Shown in pieces: positions 1-7,872 of a stretch of 64,000 nucleotides of DNA. The translations under genes and the position numbers were made by a program. Within the stretch, counting starts at the first letter, position 1, and the number at the start of each line of letters is the position of its first letter. A model generated the notes under the pieces. It made no database searches. It had not been told where the DNA came from and was given only the letters and a program-made list of their open reading frames with translations. The DNA is from Eisenbergiella porci (GTDB lineage Bacteria > Bacillota > Clostridia > Lachnospirales > Lachnospiraceae), in the NCBI RefSeq assembly GCF_009696275.1, contig NZ_VUMI01000002.1, positions 1-64,000 on the forward strand. Reading direction: 5' to 3'.

Positions 1-173
1 AAGGGAGTGATAAAAGGGAAGAGAAAAGAGGAAAAAACATAAAAAAACATCGAAGAAGTTAGCGAAGGCTACGAATGCCTAAAGGGTGTGGATAAAAACA
101 TGAAAAGGGCGTAGCGATGTGGAAAATGAATATTTAAGTATAAAAGTATCGAGAGGATTATTTACAACCTGCC

Positions 174-189
174 AGCGCCTTTCGGCGCT
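174..189. other. Short GC-rich stem-loop
   Basis: Perfect 6-bp inverted repeat (AGCGCC/GGCGCT) with a TTTC loop. There is no T run after it, so it is not a convincing terminator. The stretch from base 1 to the first gene otherwise holds no recognisable coding sequence on either strand; the open frames there are short and come from the tandem repeat that follows. Confidence 0.4.
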
Positions 190-275
190 GAAACAGGAGG
201 AACCGGGTGGACAGGAGAGAAGGAAGGTGATAGATTAAAGATAAAATCAGCCGGTGCCAGTTATTATAAAAGCGC

Positions 276-425
276 AGGAGGAAGGGGTCGGAGGACAGCA
301 CCAGGGAAAGTTTCAGGGAACAGCGCCAGGGAAAGTTTCAGAGGACATTTCCAGGGAAAGTTTCAGAGGAGAGCGCCAGGAAAAGTTCCAGAGGGCAGTT
401 CCAGGGAAGATGCTTTCGGGGAAAA
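276..425. repeat. 25-bp tandem repeat (minisatellite)
   Basis: The word CCAGGGAAAGTTTCAG, with small changes, begins at 301, 326, 351, 376 and 401, so the period is exactly 25 bp; a more decayed unit lies just before. Because 25 is not a multiple of three, each unit reads in a different frame, which argues against the open frames across it being genes. The units abut without spacers, so it is not CRISPR. Confidence 0.8.
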
Positions 426-697
426 TGGAGCGGGCATTGGCCCGGGAGAATATATCGGGCTGGATTTCTGCTTTAACCCGGGAGAGCCTGTTGTTCATTC
501 AGATGAAAACAGGCTTGTGATGCGTGATCGTTTTTTCAGGCAGATTGCGTGGTAGGATAATAATTTATATCGCCGGATAAAATACGGGAGCTGCTCAAAG
601 GAACGGCTCCCGTAAATATTGATTATTTTAATGTAAATTTAATCCGCAGTGTTAAATTTCAGTGTCATCCTCAGTATTGTTATCATTTTCCGCTGCT

Positions 698-1498
698 TCA
701 CGGGCGGTACTGCTGTGCGGCATCCTTAACGCTGTCTGTAATGTCATCCGCCGCTTCTTTGACAGTGTCATCCGCCTGTGCCGGTTCCTGGGAAGGAGCT
801 GCTGATTCATCGGTAGTATTTTCGCCGTCTTCGAAAGTGGAGCTGTCGGCCTTTCCGGCCATATCTTCCGCAGCGCCCATGGTTGCATTTATTTTCTGGC
901 CGACCTTGCTGACTGCCCTTTCCGTGGCTTCCTTAACCTTATTGAGGGCGGATTCCATCTGTTCGTCAACATTGGCGTATTCATTGCTGTTAATAATTCG
1001 CTCTACCGCGTCATTTATTTTGTGGGTGACCGATTCAAACTCTTCGGAATTCTTCAGCTTGGTAACCGCTTCGTCCACTTTGCTTGTCACCGTCTCATAT
1101 TCTTCGGAGGCTTTGATTTTCTGAACGGTGTCTTCCACCTTTTCAGAAACATTATTGAGGAGGGCGTCCGCCTTTTCCTTCGCTTTCTTCAAATCAAGAG
1201 AAACATAGGAACGGTTTCCTTCCGTATGAGCCTCGGAGGAGTGTGTCTGGTGTTCCTTGCCGGCATCCGCATTCTCCTGTGTCTCTCCGGCAGCGGAGGA
1301 GGCTACGTCCGTATCGTCATCGTTGAGTTCGTCATCATCAAACTCATCGAAGTCATCAAATTCATCACCGCTGTCGTCACTGTCATTATTGACGCGGGAA
1401 TCCCTGTTTTTCAGGTAGTAATAGGTGCCGGCCGCTGCTGCGCCGACTACAGCTGCTGCAGCGAGTAATCTTCCAAATCCATTTGACTTTCTGGCCAT
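698..1498 (-). CDS. Membrane-anchored acidic helical-repeat protein, function unknown
   Basis: A 266-residue protein. The start is set at the ATG at 1498, preceded by AAAGGGG at good spacing; an upstream in-frame start has no such site. Residues about 8-28 form one alanine-rich hydrophobic segment, giving an N-terminal anchor. A strongly acidic Asp/Glu linker follows (about 33-60). The C-terminal two thirds consist of amphipathic helical repeats of about 20-23 residues: segments beginning KVEDTV, KVDEAV and KINDAV, each ending near an SEEY/SEEF/SNEY motif. The layout resembles YtxH-like or apolipoprotein-like stress proteins, but no family is assigned. It is transcribed alone. A role at the inner face of the membrane or cell wall is inference from the architecture only. 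Confidence 0.75.
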   Translation of the reverse strand: MARKSNGFGRLLAAAAVVGAAAAGTYYYLKNRDSRVNNDSDDSGDEFDDFDEFDDDELNDDDTDVASSAAGETQENADAGKEHQTHSSEAHTEGNRSYVSLDLKKAKEKADALLNNVSEKVEDTVQKIKASEEYETVTSKVDEAVTKLKNSEEFESVTHKINDAVERIINSNEYANVDEQMESALNKVKEATERAVSKVGQKINATMGAAEDMAGKADSSTFEDGENTTDESAAPSQEPAQADDTVKEAADDITDSVKDAAQQYRP

Positions 1499-1779
1499 CG
1501 TAAAATACCCCTTTCTTAAGGCTGTGATTAAGCTGAGCAGCACCCTGCGGACAGGTTCAGACGAAAAGTAATCCCTGAACGGCAGGGCGCTATACTGCTA
1601 TAAAACGGACCGGATGCACCGGACCTGAAATCCCTTCGCGGCGAAATCCGCTTAGTGTTATTTTAATACTATTTTGCGGAATTGAAAAGAAAATATGTAT
1701 TAAAATTGTATTAATTTCCCAATATTTTTATGACAGGGTTTCCGTATATTTGTTAAAATGCGTGGAGGAATGTTTCCTT

Positions 1780-1808
1780 TTGACATAACGGACGGTTTAA
1801 TTTATAAT
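1780..1808 (+). promoter_or_regulatory. Consensus sigma-A promoter for a short RNA
   Basis: TTGACA (1780-1785), a 17-bp spacer and TATAAT (1803-1808), a perfect match to both boxes. No open reading frame with a ribosome site follows. The transcript would start near 1815 and run into the hairpin at 1871-1922, so it most likely drives a non-coding RNA of about 110 nt. Confidence 0.85.
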
Positions 1809-1814
1809 ATACTT

Positions 1815-1928
1815 AGCAAGACAGCCGACGAGTAGATGCACACTACCCGTTCCGGCAATATTATTCAGCTATAAGAAATAGCCGCCTATCTTTTACCAGA
1901 GACCAGGGCGGCTATTTCTTATTTGTAT
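1815..1928 (+). ncRNA. Putative antitoxin RNA of a type I toxin-antitoxin pair
   Basis: The RNA is predicted from the consensus promoter just upstream and the 16-bp perfect inverted repeat followed by a T-rich stretch downstream. Its 3' part is antisense to the end of the small hydrophobic peptide gene on the minus strand (last codons and 3' untranslated region). Convergent overlap of a peptide mRNA with a short, strongly promoted RNA is the arrangement of TxpA/RatA-type modules. The RNA and its antitoxin role are inferred; 5' and 3' ends are approximate. Confidence 0.65.
1871..1922 (+). terminator. 16-bp perfect hairpin, terminator of the antisense RNA
   Basis: Arms 1871-1886 and 1907-1922 are fully complementary around a 20-nt loop, followed on the plus strand by a T-rich tract. 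The right arm also encodes the last codons and stop of the minus-strand peptide gene, so both transcripts share this structure. Confidence 0.8.
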
Positions 1929-1995
1929 ATTTGAGAATTGCTACGATTAAGCTGGCTGTTGTCAAAATAATCATTAGTGTCTCATATGTACTCAT
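1912..1995 (-). CDS. Holin-like small hydrophobic toxin peptide
   Basis: A 27-residue peptide too short for ordinary gene calling. It begins MSTYETLM, continues with one hydrophobic helix (about residues 7-21) and ends in a basic tail, KYTNKK. This is the pattern of the Firmicute holin-like toxin peptides (Hol_Tox/TxpA-type), which insert into the membrane. The start at 1995 is chosen because AAAGGGG lies about 8 nt upstream; an ATG two codons earlier is too close to that site. The stop sits in the hairpin shared with the antisense RNA, so the two genes are convergent and overlapping. No convincing promoter for the peptide could be picked by eye. Family membership is by pattern recognition. 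Confidence 0.75.
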   Translation of the reverse strand: MSTYETLMIILTTASLIVAILKYTNKK

Positions 1996-1998
1996 AAG

Positions 1999-2454
1999 CA
2001 TTTCCCCTTTCTGCAAGACTCAGAATGGGTAATGAACCGCCACTGTCGGCTGCCCGGGTAAATATATTAAAAATCATTGAAAAACCTTAGCTGCCGCCGG
2101 TATTCTTACAGCGAATTAATTCCTTTTCTAATACCATATCCACCATATCTTTACCGTATTTATCGAGAAGGCGGTGCTTCCCTATATGCTTCATTTACTG
2201 TATACTGCGGGATGCTGTGGGATATAAGTGTATGAGGTATGAGTCATATATAAATGCCTGCAATATTATAGGTAGGATAACCGAAAGAACAGGGATTTCC
2301 TGGTTTAAAATGTTTATTTTTCAGGGATTTCAGGGGTGTGGATACGGAGAACCTATTAAGATATCCCAAAAAAGAAAAAATATGTTTTTTCAGGGTGTAT
2401 TGATGTAAGATGACGTGTATACTAAATGACCTTTTTGTGATTGGAGGAAATAAA
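1999..2454. other. Non-coding stretch between toxin locus and next gene
   Basis: No supported gene. A 35-codon minus-strand frame (2087-2194) encodes a plausible charged peptide but has no ribosome site and may be a remnant. A plus-strand frame at 2217-2408 has neither a ribosome site nor recognisable content. The stretch must hold the leader of the toxin mRNA. Confidence 0.4.
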
Positions 2455-2964
2455 ATGGAATACAGGAAACGTGTGGAAAAGCTGCTGTTGTCTTTGGGAA
2501 GAGAGGGGATGGAAAAGCTTCTGGAATGGATGGCGGAAAACGGCTATTATGATGAGCCGGACTGTGACAGCCAAAGCTCTCCGGCGGGCGGAAGCCTGGC
2601 AGCGCAGAGCTTGTATGTTCTGGGAATCATGGAGGACATGGCCTATCTTCTTCTGCATGATAATGAGGATACATTGGAAGCAAAGCGTAATTCACTGGCT
2701 GTCTGCGCCCTGCTGCACAGGATTGGCATTTTGGGGACAGGACTTGAGGAAACAAAGGAGGGCGAAGCGGAAAAAAAGGCTGTCGATATCGTATCTGCAT
2801 TTATTACGCTGCACAAGGAAGAGGAGCGGGCGCTGTTATGTAATGAGGTGGTAGGTCGTGACTTCGCGGCCAATAAGGGGGCTGCCGGGATGGATTATGC
2901 CCTGCTGTTATTCTTTGCTGAAAAATGGGTGGCAAACGAAGGAAAAAACGGGGTAAAAGGGTGA
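2455..2964 (+). CDS. Hypothetical helical protein with a degenerate HD-like motif
   Basis: 169 residues, mostly predicted helix. The start at 2455 follows GGAGG with 7-nt spacing and drops 15 residues of the longest frame. The central segment CALLHRIGILG resembles the metal-binding signature of HD phosphohydrolases (ALLHDIG), but the aspartate is arginine here, so phosphohydrolase activity is unlikely even if the fold is related. It is followed within about 90 bp by a second gene of unknown function and then a TetR regulator on the same strand, so they may be co-transcribed. No specific family is recognised. Confidence 0.6.
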   Translation: MEYRKRVEKLLLSLGREGMEKLLEWMAENGYYDEPDCDSQSSPAGGSLAAQSLYVLGIMEDMAYLLLHDNEDTLEAKRNSLAVCALLHRIGILGTGLEETKEGEAEKKAVDIVSAFITLHKEEERALLCNEVVGRDFAANKGAAGMDYALLLFFAEKWVANEGKNGVKG

Positions 2965-3055
2965 ATGATATGGTATAATGGCGTTATGTGATTGGCGGCA
3001 GAATCATAGATGGCATAAATCTGCAGGTAGAAAAATATGATTGGAGAATCGTGAT

Positions 3056-3820
3056 ATGAAGATGTTGCTTGTGCTGTTTGATAAGCAGGGGCAGATTCTG
3101 CTGTGCAGGAACCCATCGGGATATTCTGTTCCGACGAATGGGGCCGAGGTTGATGAGGGCTTTGGCTTTGGTTCACCACAGGAAGAAAACAGGTGGTTTT
3201 GGGAAAACTGCGGTCTGCTTGTATACCGGCGTTATATTTGCTTTTATATGGATTATTGTGCCGCTGTATTTGAGCTGTATGGCGAAGGTAATGTGGGAAA
3301 AGAGTTTATCTGGATGGACAGCGGCAGTTTAGATAAATTTATTGTGGGGAACAGCTTAACAGTCCTGCTGAAAGCTGTGGTGACAGAGAAACAGGATGCA
3401 TTTTCCTCCAAAATACCATTATTACATAATTACACTGCTGAAGGGATTATGAAGAGAATTGATAACTTCCCGTCAGAGGTATCCGGCATTTTTGCATTTT
3501 TGAACGAACAGTCCAATGCGGTAGATGTGCATGTGACGCGCAGACAGCTTCCGCAGGAAATGCAGGAAAAAATAAAGAATACATATCTAAAGCAGTGGGA
3601 AACGTATGGAACGGGAAAAGATATACTGCGGATCTATGAGACAGTAGAGAGGCTTAAGGACTTTTTTATGGTTTTGGCGGATGCGGACTGGCTGATGGAG
3701 ACGATAGAAGCTGTTGGAGGCAAGGTGCCGGAGGGCTCTATGGATAGTTGGTTGCTAATGCGTCGTATTTACTATTTCAGGAGAGTATTGGGCCGGTTCC
3801 TGGCGGGAGATAACAATTAG
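3056..3820 (+). CDS. Hypothetical protein with a Nudix-like N-terminal half lacking the Nudix box
   Basis: 254 residues. The ATG at 3056 is preceded by GGAG at 9 nt; a TTG five codons upstream has a weaker site. The first 100 residues alternate short strands (LLVLFDKQGQILLCRN, SYSVPTNG-like turn) in a way that recalls Nudix hydrolase folds, but no GX5EX7REUXEEXGU box is present, so catalysis of that type is not expected. The C-terminal half is helical and rich in aromatic residues. It sits between the degenerate HD-like gene and a TetR gene, 31 bp from the latter. Function unknown; the fold suggestion is inference. Confidence 0.55.
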   Translation: MKMLLVLFDKQGQILLCRNPSGYSVPTNGAEVDEGFGFGSPQEENRWFWENCGLLVYRRYICFYMDYCAAVFELYGEGNVGKEFIWMDSGSLDKFIVGNSLTVLLKAVVTEKQDAFSSKIPLLHNYTAEGIMKRIDNFPSEVSGIFAFLNEQSNAVDVHVTRRQLPQEMQEKIKNTYLKQWETYGTGKDILRIYETVERLKDFFMVLADADWLMETIEAVGGKVPEGSMDSWLLMRRIYYFRRVLGRFLAGDNN

Positions 3821-3851
3821 TATTGCAGGGGTATACCAAAGAGGAGGCAGG

Positions 3852-4454
3852 ATGATGAACGATAAGTTCTTTGATGTGAAAAAAGAGAAACAGGACAGGA
3901 TAATTAATGCTTCCTTGAAGATGTTTGCGTTAAATGGCTACAGGCATGCCAGTACGGATGATATGGTGAGGGAGGCGGCTATCAGCAAAGGGCTGCTGTT
4001 CCATTATTTTGGAAGTAAGCTGGGGCTGTATGTGTTTTTGTATGATTACAGCACTAGATTTATGCTGTTGGAGTTTTCCAGGGAAATTAAGGCTGTGGAT
4101 ACGGATTTCTTTGTGCTGGTGGGGAAAATGGAGACTGCGCGGATGCGGGTGATGAAAATGTATCCCTACATGAGGCGTTTCCTGGATACGGTGCAGAAGG
4201 AAGACTGTGCGGAGGCGGCGGAGGCCGTACGGGAAATCCGGGAAAAATATCAGGAAAGCCTGAATAAATACATAGGACAGGCCGATTTTGACAGGTTTGT
4301 ACCGAAGGCAAAACCGGAAATGGTGATGAAATGTGTGGAATATACGCTGAACGGCCTGACGGAGGAGTTCAGCGGCAGGGGCGGTTTGGAAACAGAGGCT
4401 CTGAAGAAAGAAATAGAGGATTATCTGCGGATGTTTGCCGCAGTGTTTCAATAA
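3852..4454 (+). CDS. TetR/AcrR family transcriptional regulator
   Basis: 200 residues. An N-terminal helix-turn-helix of TetR type spans about residues 14-60 (RIINASLKMFALNGY, then the recognition helix region ISKGLLFHYFGSK, with the family's typical HYFGSK ending). The C-terminal 140 residues form the helical ligand and dimer domain and have no close match I recognise. A GAGGAGG site lies upstream; an ATG one codon later (3855) has slightly better spacing and may be the true start. It is followed almost immediately by an AraC gene. TetR proteins usually repress their own or neighbouring genes; the target and inducer cannot be told. Confidence 0.88.
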   Translation: MMNDKFFDVKKEKQDRIINASLKMFALNGYRHASTDDMVREAAISKGLLFHYFGSKLGLYVFLYDYSTRFMLLEFSREIKAVDTDFFVLVGKMETARMRVMKMYPYMRRFLDTVQKEDCAEAAEAVREIREKYQESLNKYIGQADFDRFVPKAKPEMVMKCVEYTLNGLTEEFSGRGGLETEALKKEIEDYLRMFAAVFQ

Positions 4455-4464
4455 AGGAAAAACG

Positions 4465-5550
4465 ATGGACAGAGAGGCCTTTTTAAAGATATTGACGCCA
4501 TTGGATGTGCATGATACATATCGGGAGCTGTACTTTCAGAATCCGGCGGCTTTTGCGGTGCCGGTCAGGAGCTGGGAAGAGTTCTGCGGGCGTTATAACG
4601 AGCTGGAGGGGGAGGGAAAGACAAAGCTCCCTCCGGTGCCGCCCACGCCGATTGCGCCTGTTTTTTCGGAGGAGGAGTATTTTCCGCAGGAGGACTGGGG
4701 AGAGGTGAGCGTGATTGTAAACGCCCGCTACTGCCCGGCTTTTCTGCATGAGCTGGAGTTTATCAAAATTATTTATGTATTCCGCGGGAGCTGCTTTTTT
4801 TATATTGACGGCAGGTGGATATCCATGACGGAGGGAAATGCCTGTATTGTGGCGCCGGGGGTGGAGCAGACCGTTTTTTCCTGTGCGGATGAGGATATTG
4901 TGCTGAATCTGCTGATTCGCAGGAGTACCTTTGCGGAGTCCTTCTGGGAGCTGCTGGAATCCAATGACGGCGGCGTGATTGCGGATTTTTTCTGGAAGAT
5001 GCTTTATCATAAGCCGGGCGGGGAGGTGCTGCTTTTTAACAGCAGGCCGGATATGCTGCTGGAGGAGAGCGTGATGGATCTCTATGAAGAAGCGCTGCTG
5101 CAGCCGGTGAAAAGCGGCCTGGTCATGAAGAGTATGATGATGGCCATATTTGCCTATATTCTCAGATGGAAGGAAAAGGACGTGGTATGGCTCAGAAAAA
5201 AGGAAAAGCACAGGGAGTATCCCCTGGCACAGTATCTGCTGTACATGAAGGAGCATATTGACGAGGTGTCTCTTGCTTCCCTGGCGGGGAATTTTTATGT
5301 GAGCGAGGGGTATCTGAGCCGGTATTTCCGCAGGGAAACGGGATTTACCTTCAGCCAACTCCTGCAGGAAATGAAGATGAAAAGGGCGGCGGAGCTGCTG
5401 ATAAAGACGGAATGCAATATAGAGAAGATTGTTGCGCTGATCGGGTATACGGATCAGAGTATTTTTTTCAGGAATTTTAAAGCAGCCTATGGGATGACGC
5501 CTCTTGTTTACAGGAAGAAAAAACGGCAGGCGGAATTCATGTATACATAA
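4465..5550 (+). CDS. AraC family transcriptional regulator (first of a pair)
   Basis: 361 residues. An N-terminal cupin-type sensing domain (about 80-170, including IDGRWISMTEGNACIVAPG) precedes a C-terminal double helix-turn-helix (about 255-355) with the AraC signature around LLIKTECNIEKIVALIGYTD and the ending FKAAYGMTPLVYR. The start at 4465 has AAGGAA upstream. It is 10 bp past the TetR stop and 16 bp before a second AraC gene of the same build, so the two are probably co-transcribed. Their position before an LplB/YtcP transporter and a rhamnosidase suggests that they activate that locus in response to a sugar; this is inference. Confidence 0.9.
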   Translation: MDREAFLKILTPLDVHDTYRELYFQNPAAFAVPVRSWEEFCGRYNELEGEGKTKLPPVPPTPIAPVFSEEEYFPQEDWGEVSVIVNARYCPAFLHELEFIKIIYVFRGSCFFYIDGRWISMTEGNACIVAPGVEQTVFSCADEDIVLNLLIRRSTFAESFWELLESNDGGVIADFFWKMLYHKPGGEVLLFNSRPDMLLEESVMDLYEEALLQPVKSGLVMKSMMMAIFAYILRWKEKDVVWLRKKEKHREYPLAQYLLYMKEHIDEVSLASLAGNFYVSEGYLSRYFRRETGFTFSQLLQEMKMKRAAELLIKTECNIEKIVALIGYTDQSIFFRNFKAAYGMTPLVYRKKKRQAEFMYT

Positions 5551-5566
5551 AACAGGGGGGAACGGT

Positions 5567-6607
5567 TTGCGGCTGAGTGAAGGTCTGGGAGAAGAGGAGC
5601 AGTTATATAAAAGCCTGTATGCAAGGTGCCCTGAGGTCTGGGAGGAGCCGGTGGAGGACTGGGCCGGGCTGGTGAGGCGGTGTCATAAGGCCGGAATAAA
5701 CGATATTCCGAATGAAGCGCCTTCCATGATGGGCAGCGTATTGACGGAGGATGATTTTTTCACAGAGAATTTCAAGGAGGTTGTCTGCTTTAATAACCTC
5801 AGGTATTGTCCGCCGTTTCTTCATAAGCTGGAGTTCATCAAGATTATTTATGTGTGGAGCGGAAGCGTGACCGTGTATCTGGATAATGTGAAATATGAGC
5901 TTTTATCGGGGAATTTCTGCATAATTACGCCAGGAATCCGGCATACGGTGTTTTCCAGGCACGATGAGGATGTGATCATCAATATCCTCATGCGCATCAG
6001 TTCCTTTGCCAATGCGTTTTCGGGGATCTTGATGGAACAGAATATCCTGGCTGATTTTTTCTGGAAAATCCTTTATACGAAGCACAGCAACCGGGTATTG
6101 ATGTTTGGCTGCAATAATGATCCGAAGCTGGACCGGTGGGTGGAGAGGATGTTTGATGAGTCAGCGCGGCAGCAGGCGGCAAGCAACCTTCTGATGAAAA
6201 GCTATGCCATGATTTTCCTGGGTATCGTTATGAGGGAGCATCTGCCGCAGCTGCAGCTGAAGGAAGAGCTGACGGACGAGGTTTATGTGCTTCCCGCCAT
6301 CATCCAGGCGATCAGGCAGAACCTGAAGAGTATTACGCTGGAGGAGCTGACAAGGCAGTTCGGTATGAGTGAGAGTGAATTAAAACGGTATATCGTCAGG
6401 GAAAGCGGCTATACCTACCGGTATCTGCTGCGGGATCTGCGGCTGAGAAGGGCGGTGGAGCTGCTGCGGAATACCAACCTGAGTATGGAGAGAATTATGG
6501 AGGAAACCGGGTACAGCAATATGAATAATTTTTACCGCAGCTTTAAGGAGCATTTCGGGCAGACGCCTCTGGAGTTCAGGAAAAACGGGGAAGAGATTTT
6601 GATTTGA
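5567..6607 (+). CDS. AraC family transcriptional regulator (second of a pair)
   Basis: 346 residues from a TTG start at 5567, chosen because a run of six G lies just upstream and because longer in-frame starts fall inside the preceding gene. It shares architecture and many motifs with its neighbour: LEFIKIIYVWSG and CIITPGIRHTVFS in the cupin half, ADFFWKILY in the middle, and a C-terminal AraC domain ending SFKEHFGQTPLEFR. The two look like diverged duplicates. A strong terminator follows at 6667. It probably regulates the rhamnoside transporter and GH78 enzyme downstream (inference from context). Confidence 0.88.
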   Translation: MRLSEGLGEEEQLYKSLYARCPEVWEEPVEDWAGLVRRCHKAGINDIPNEAPSMMGSVLTEDDFFTENFKEVVCFNNLRYCPPFLHKLEFIKIIYVWSGSVTVYLDNVKYELLSGNFCIITPGIRHTVFSRHDEDVIINILMRISSFANAFSGILMEQNILADFFWKILYTKHSNRVLMFGCNNDPKLDRWVERMFDESARQQAASNLLMKSYAMIFLGIVMREHLPQLQLKEELTDEVYVLPAIIQAIRQNLKSITLEELTRQFGMSESELKRYIVRESGYTYRYLLRDLRLRRAVELLRNTNLSMERIMEETGYSNMNNFYRSFKEHFGQTPLEFRKNGEEILI

Positions 6608-6666
6608 GGGAAAAGACGGCTGGCAGGAGAAAAAATATCATAAACTGTAATAAATTCAGACAAAGG

Positions 6667-6702
6667 AGCCAGTACGATCATTGGATTGTACCGGCTTTTT
6701 TC
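6667..6702 (+). terminator. Rho-independent terminator after the AraC pair
   Basis: A 13-bp stem (6667-6679 with 6684-6696, one mismatch and one G-U pair), ATTG loop, then a T run. It separates the regulators from the transporter genes. Confidence 0.85.
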
Positions 6703-6888
6703 TGTACTGACGGGGCTTGGCTAATAGAGGATGCCTGAAAGAGAATGGCCAAAAAAGGTCATATAAAACAAGTTTTGTGTAGAGTGATAAAGTAAGATGC
6801 TAAATATATAATAAAACCACACAAAACATACAAAACGGATCCAAATAAAAGGGGATTGTATTGTAAAATTATCAAGGAGGGAATGGAA

Positions 6889-7033
6889 ATGGCTAAAAAA
6901 TTGTCAGCAATAGTTTTGGCGGCAGCATTATCATTGTCATTATTGACAGGCTGCGGAAGCGGAAGTACGGATACCGCGGCTTCGGCGCCGGCCGAAACAA
7001 AGGGGACGGAGGGAAGCGCAGCAGCGGCGGCTC
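6889..7033 (+). pseudogene. N-terminal fragment of a sugar-binding lipoprotein
   Basis: Starts at 6889 with AAGGAGG 8 nt upstream. It encodes a clear lipoprotein signal (MAKKLSAIVLAAALSLSLL, lipobox LTGC, Cys22) and an Ala/Thr/Glu-rich linker, as in extracellular solute-binding proteins of LplA type. After about 47 codons the sequence becomes the inside of a permease gene in another frame, and the reading frame ends out of phase at 7161. Everything that binds sugar (about 450 residues) is missing. The join lies near 7030-7036 with no insertion element. The promoter and ribosome site look functional, so a useless exported peptide may still be made. Confidence 0.8.
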
Positions 7034-7858
7034 AGCTATACGCCAATGGCGGGGCTAGTCATTGCATTCCAGAAATTCATACCCAGCAAGGGGATGTTCG
7101 GGGATCAGCAGTGGGTGGGGCTGGGAAATTTCAGCTATGTGTTCAGCCTTCCCGGTTTTAACCAGGCTTTGAAAAATACGATCGTTATCGCCTTCTGGAA
7201 AATCATACTGGGCCTGGCGGTGCCGATTGTTTTTGCCCTGATGTTAAATGAAGTTAACAGAAATGGCTTCAAAAGAACTGTGCAGACTGTGGTGTATCTA
7301 CCCTACTTTTTATCATGGGTGGTACTGGGCGGTATTTTCCTGGATATGCTTTCCCCCAGCAGCGGAATCATCAATCAGATCATTACGGCGCTGGGAGGAA
7401 AGAGTATTTTCTTCCTGGGGGATAACCGTTATTTCAAGCCTACGCTGATCGTGACGGATATCTGGAAAAATTTCGGCTATGGAGCAATTGTTTATCTGGC
7501 AGCCATATTGGGAATCGACACGGATCTGTATGAGGCGGCGCAGATCGACGGGGCCAACCGCTGGAAACAGGTGTGGCATGTGACGCTTCCGGGAATGCGT
7601 ATGATCATTGTGCTGATGATGGTGCTCAGCCTGGGGAATGTGCTGAATGCGGGCTTCGACCAGATTTTTAACCTGTACAGCAAGGCCGTGTATGAATCAG
7701 GAGATATCCTGGATACCTTTGTATACCGTCTGGGCCTGATAGACGCGCAGTACGGGCCGGCGACCGCCGTGGGGCTGTTTAAATCGATCATTTCCACGAT
7801 GTTTATTTCGGTTTCGTACTGGCTGGCCTACAGGTTTGCGGATTACCGGATTTTTTAG
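7034..7858 (+). pseudogene. LplB-type sugar ABC permease lacking its N-terminus
   Basis: Reading in the 7046 frame gives about 270 residues of a binding-protein-dependent permease, starting inside the conserved YTPMAGLVIAF region that normally follows the first transmembrane helix. The EAA loop (YEAAQIDGANRWKQVWHVTLPG) and remaining membrane segments are present. The first helix and own start are gone, replaced by the lipoprotein fragment in another frame. An internal ATG at 7046 has no ribosome site. It would pair with the intact YtcP-type permease 14 bp downstream. Either a real deletion disabled the transporter or the assembly is collapsed here. Confidence 0.78.
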
Positions 7859-7872
7859 GGGAGGGAATCACA

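Noticed and set aside
254-520. Open frame of 88 codons across the 25-bp repeat
   Set aside because: The 25-bp period changes frame in each unit, there is no protein-like pattern, and the opposite strand is equally open.
2087-2194. 35-codon minus-strand frame between the toxin locus and the HD-like gene
   Set aside because: The peptide (KYGKDMVDMVLEKELI) looks plausible but there is no ribosome site and no recognised family, so it is kept only as a possible remnant.
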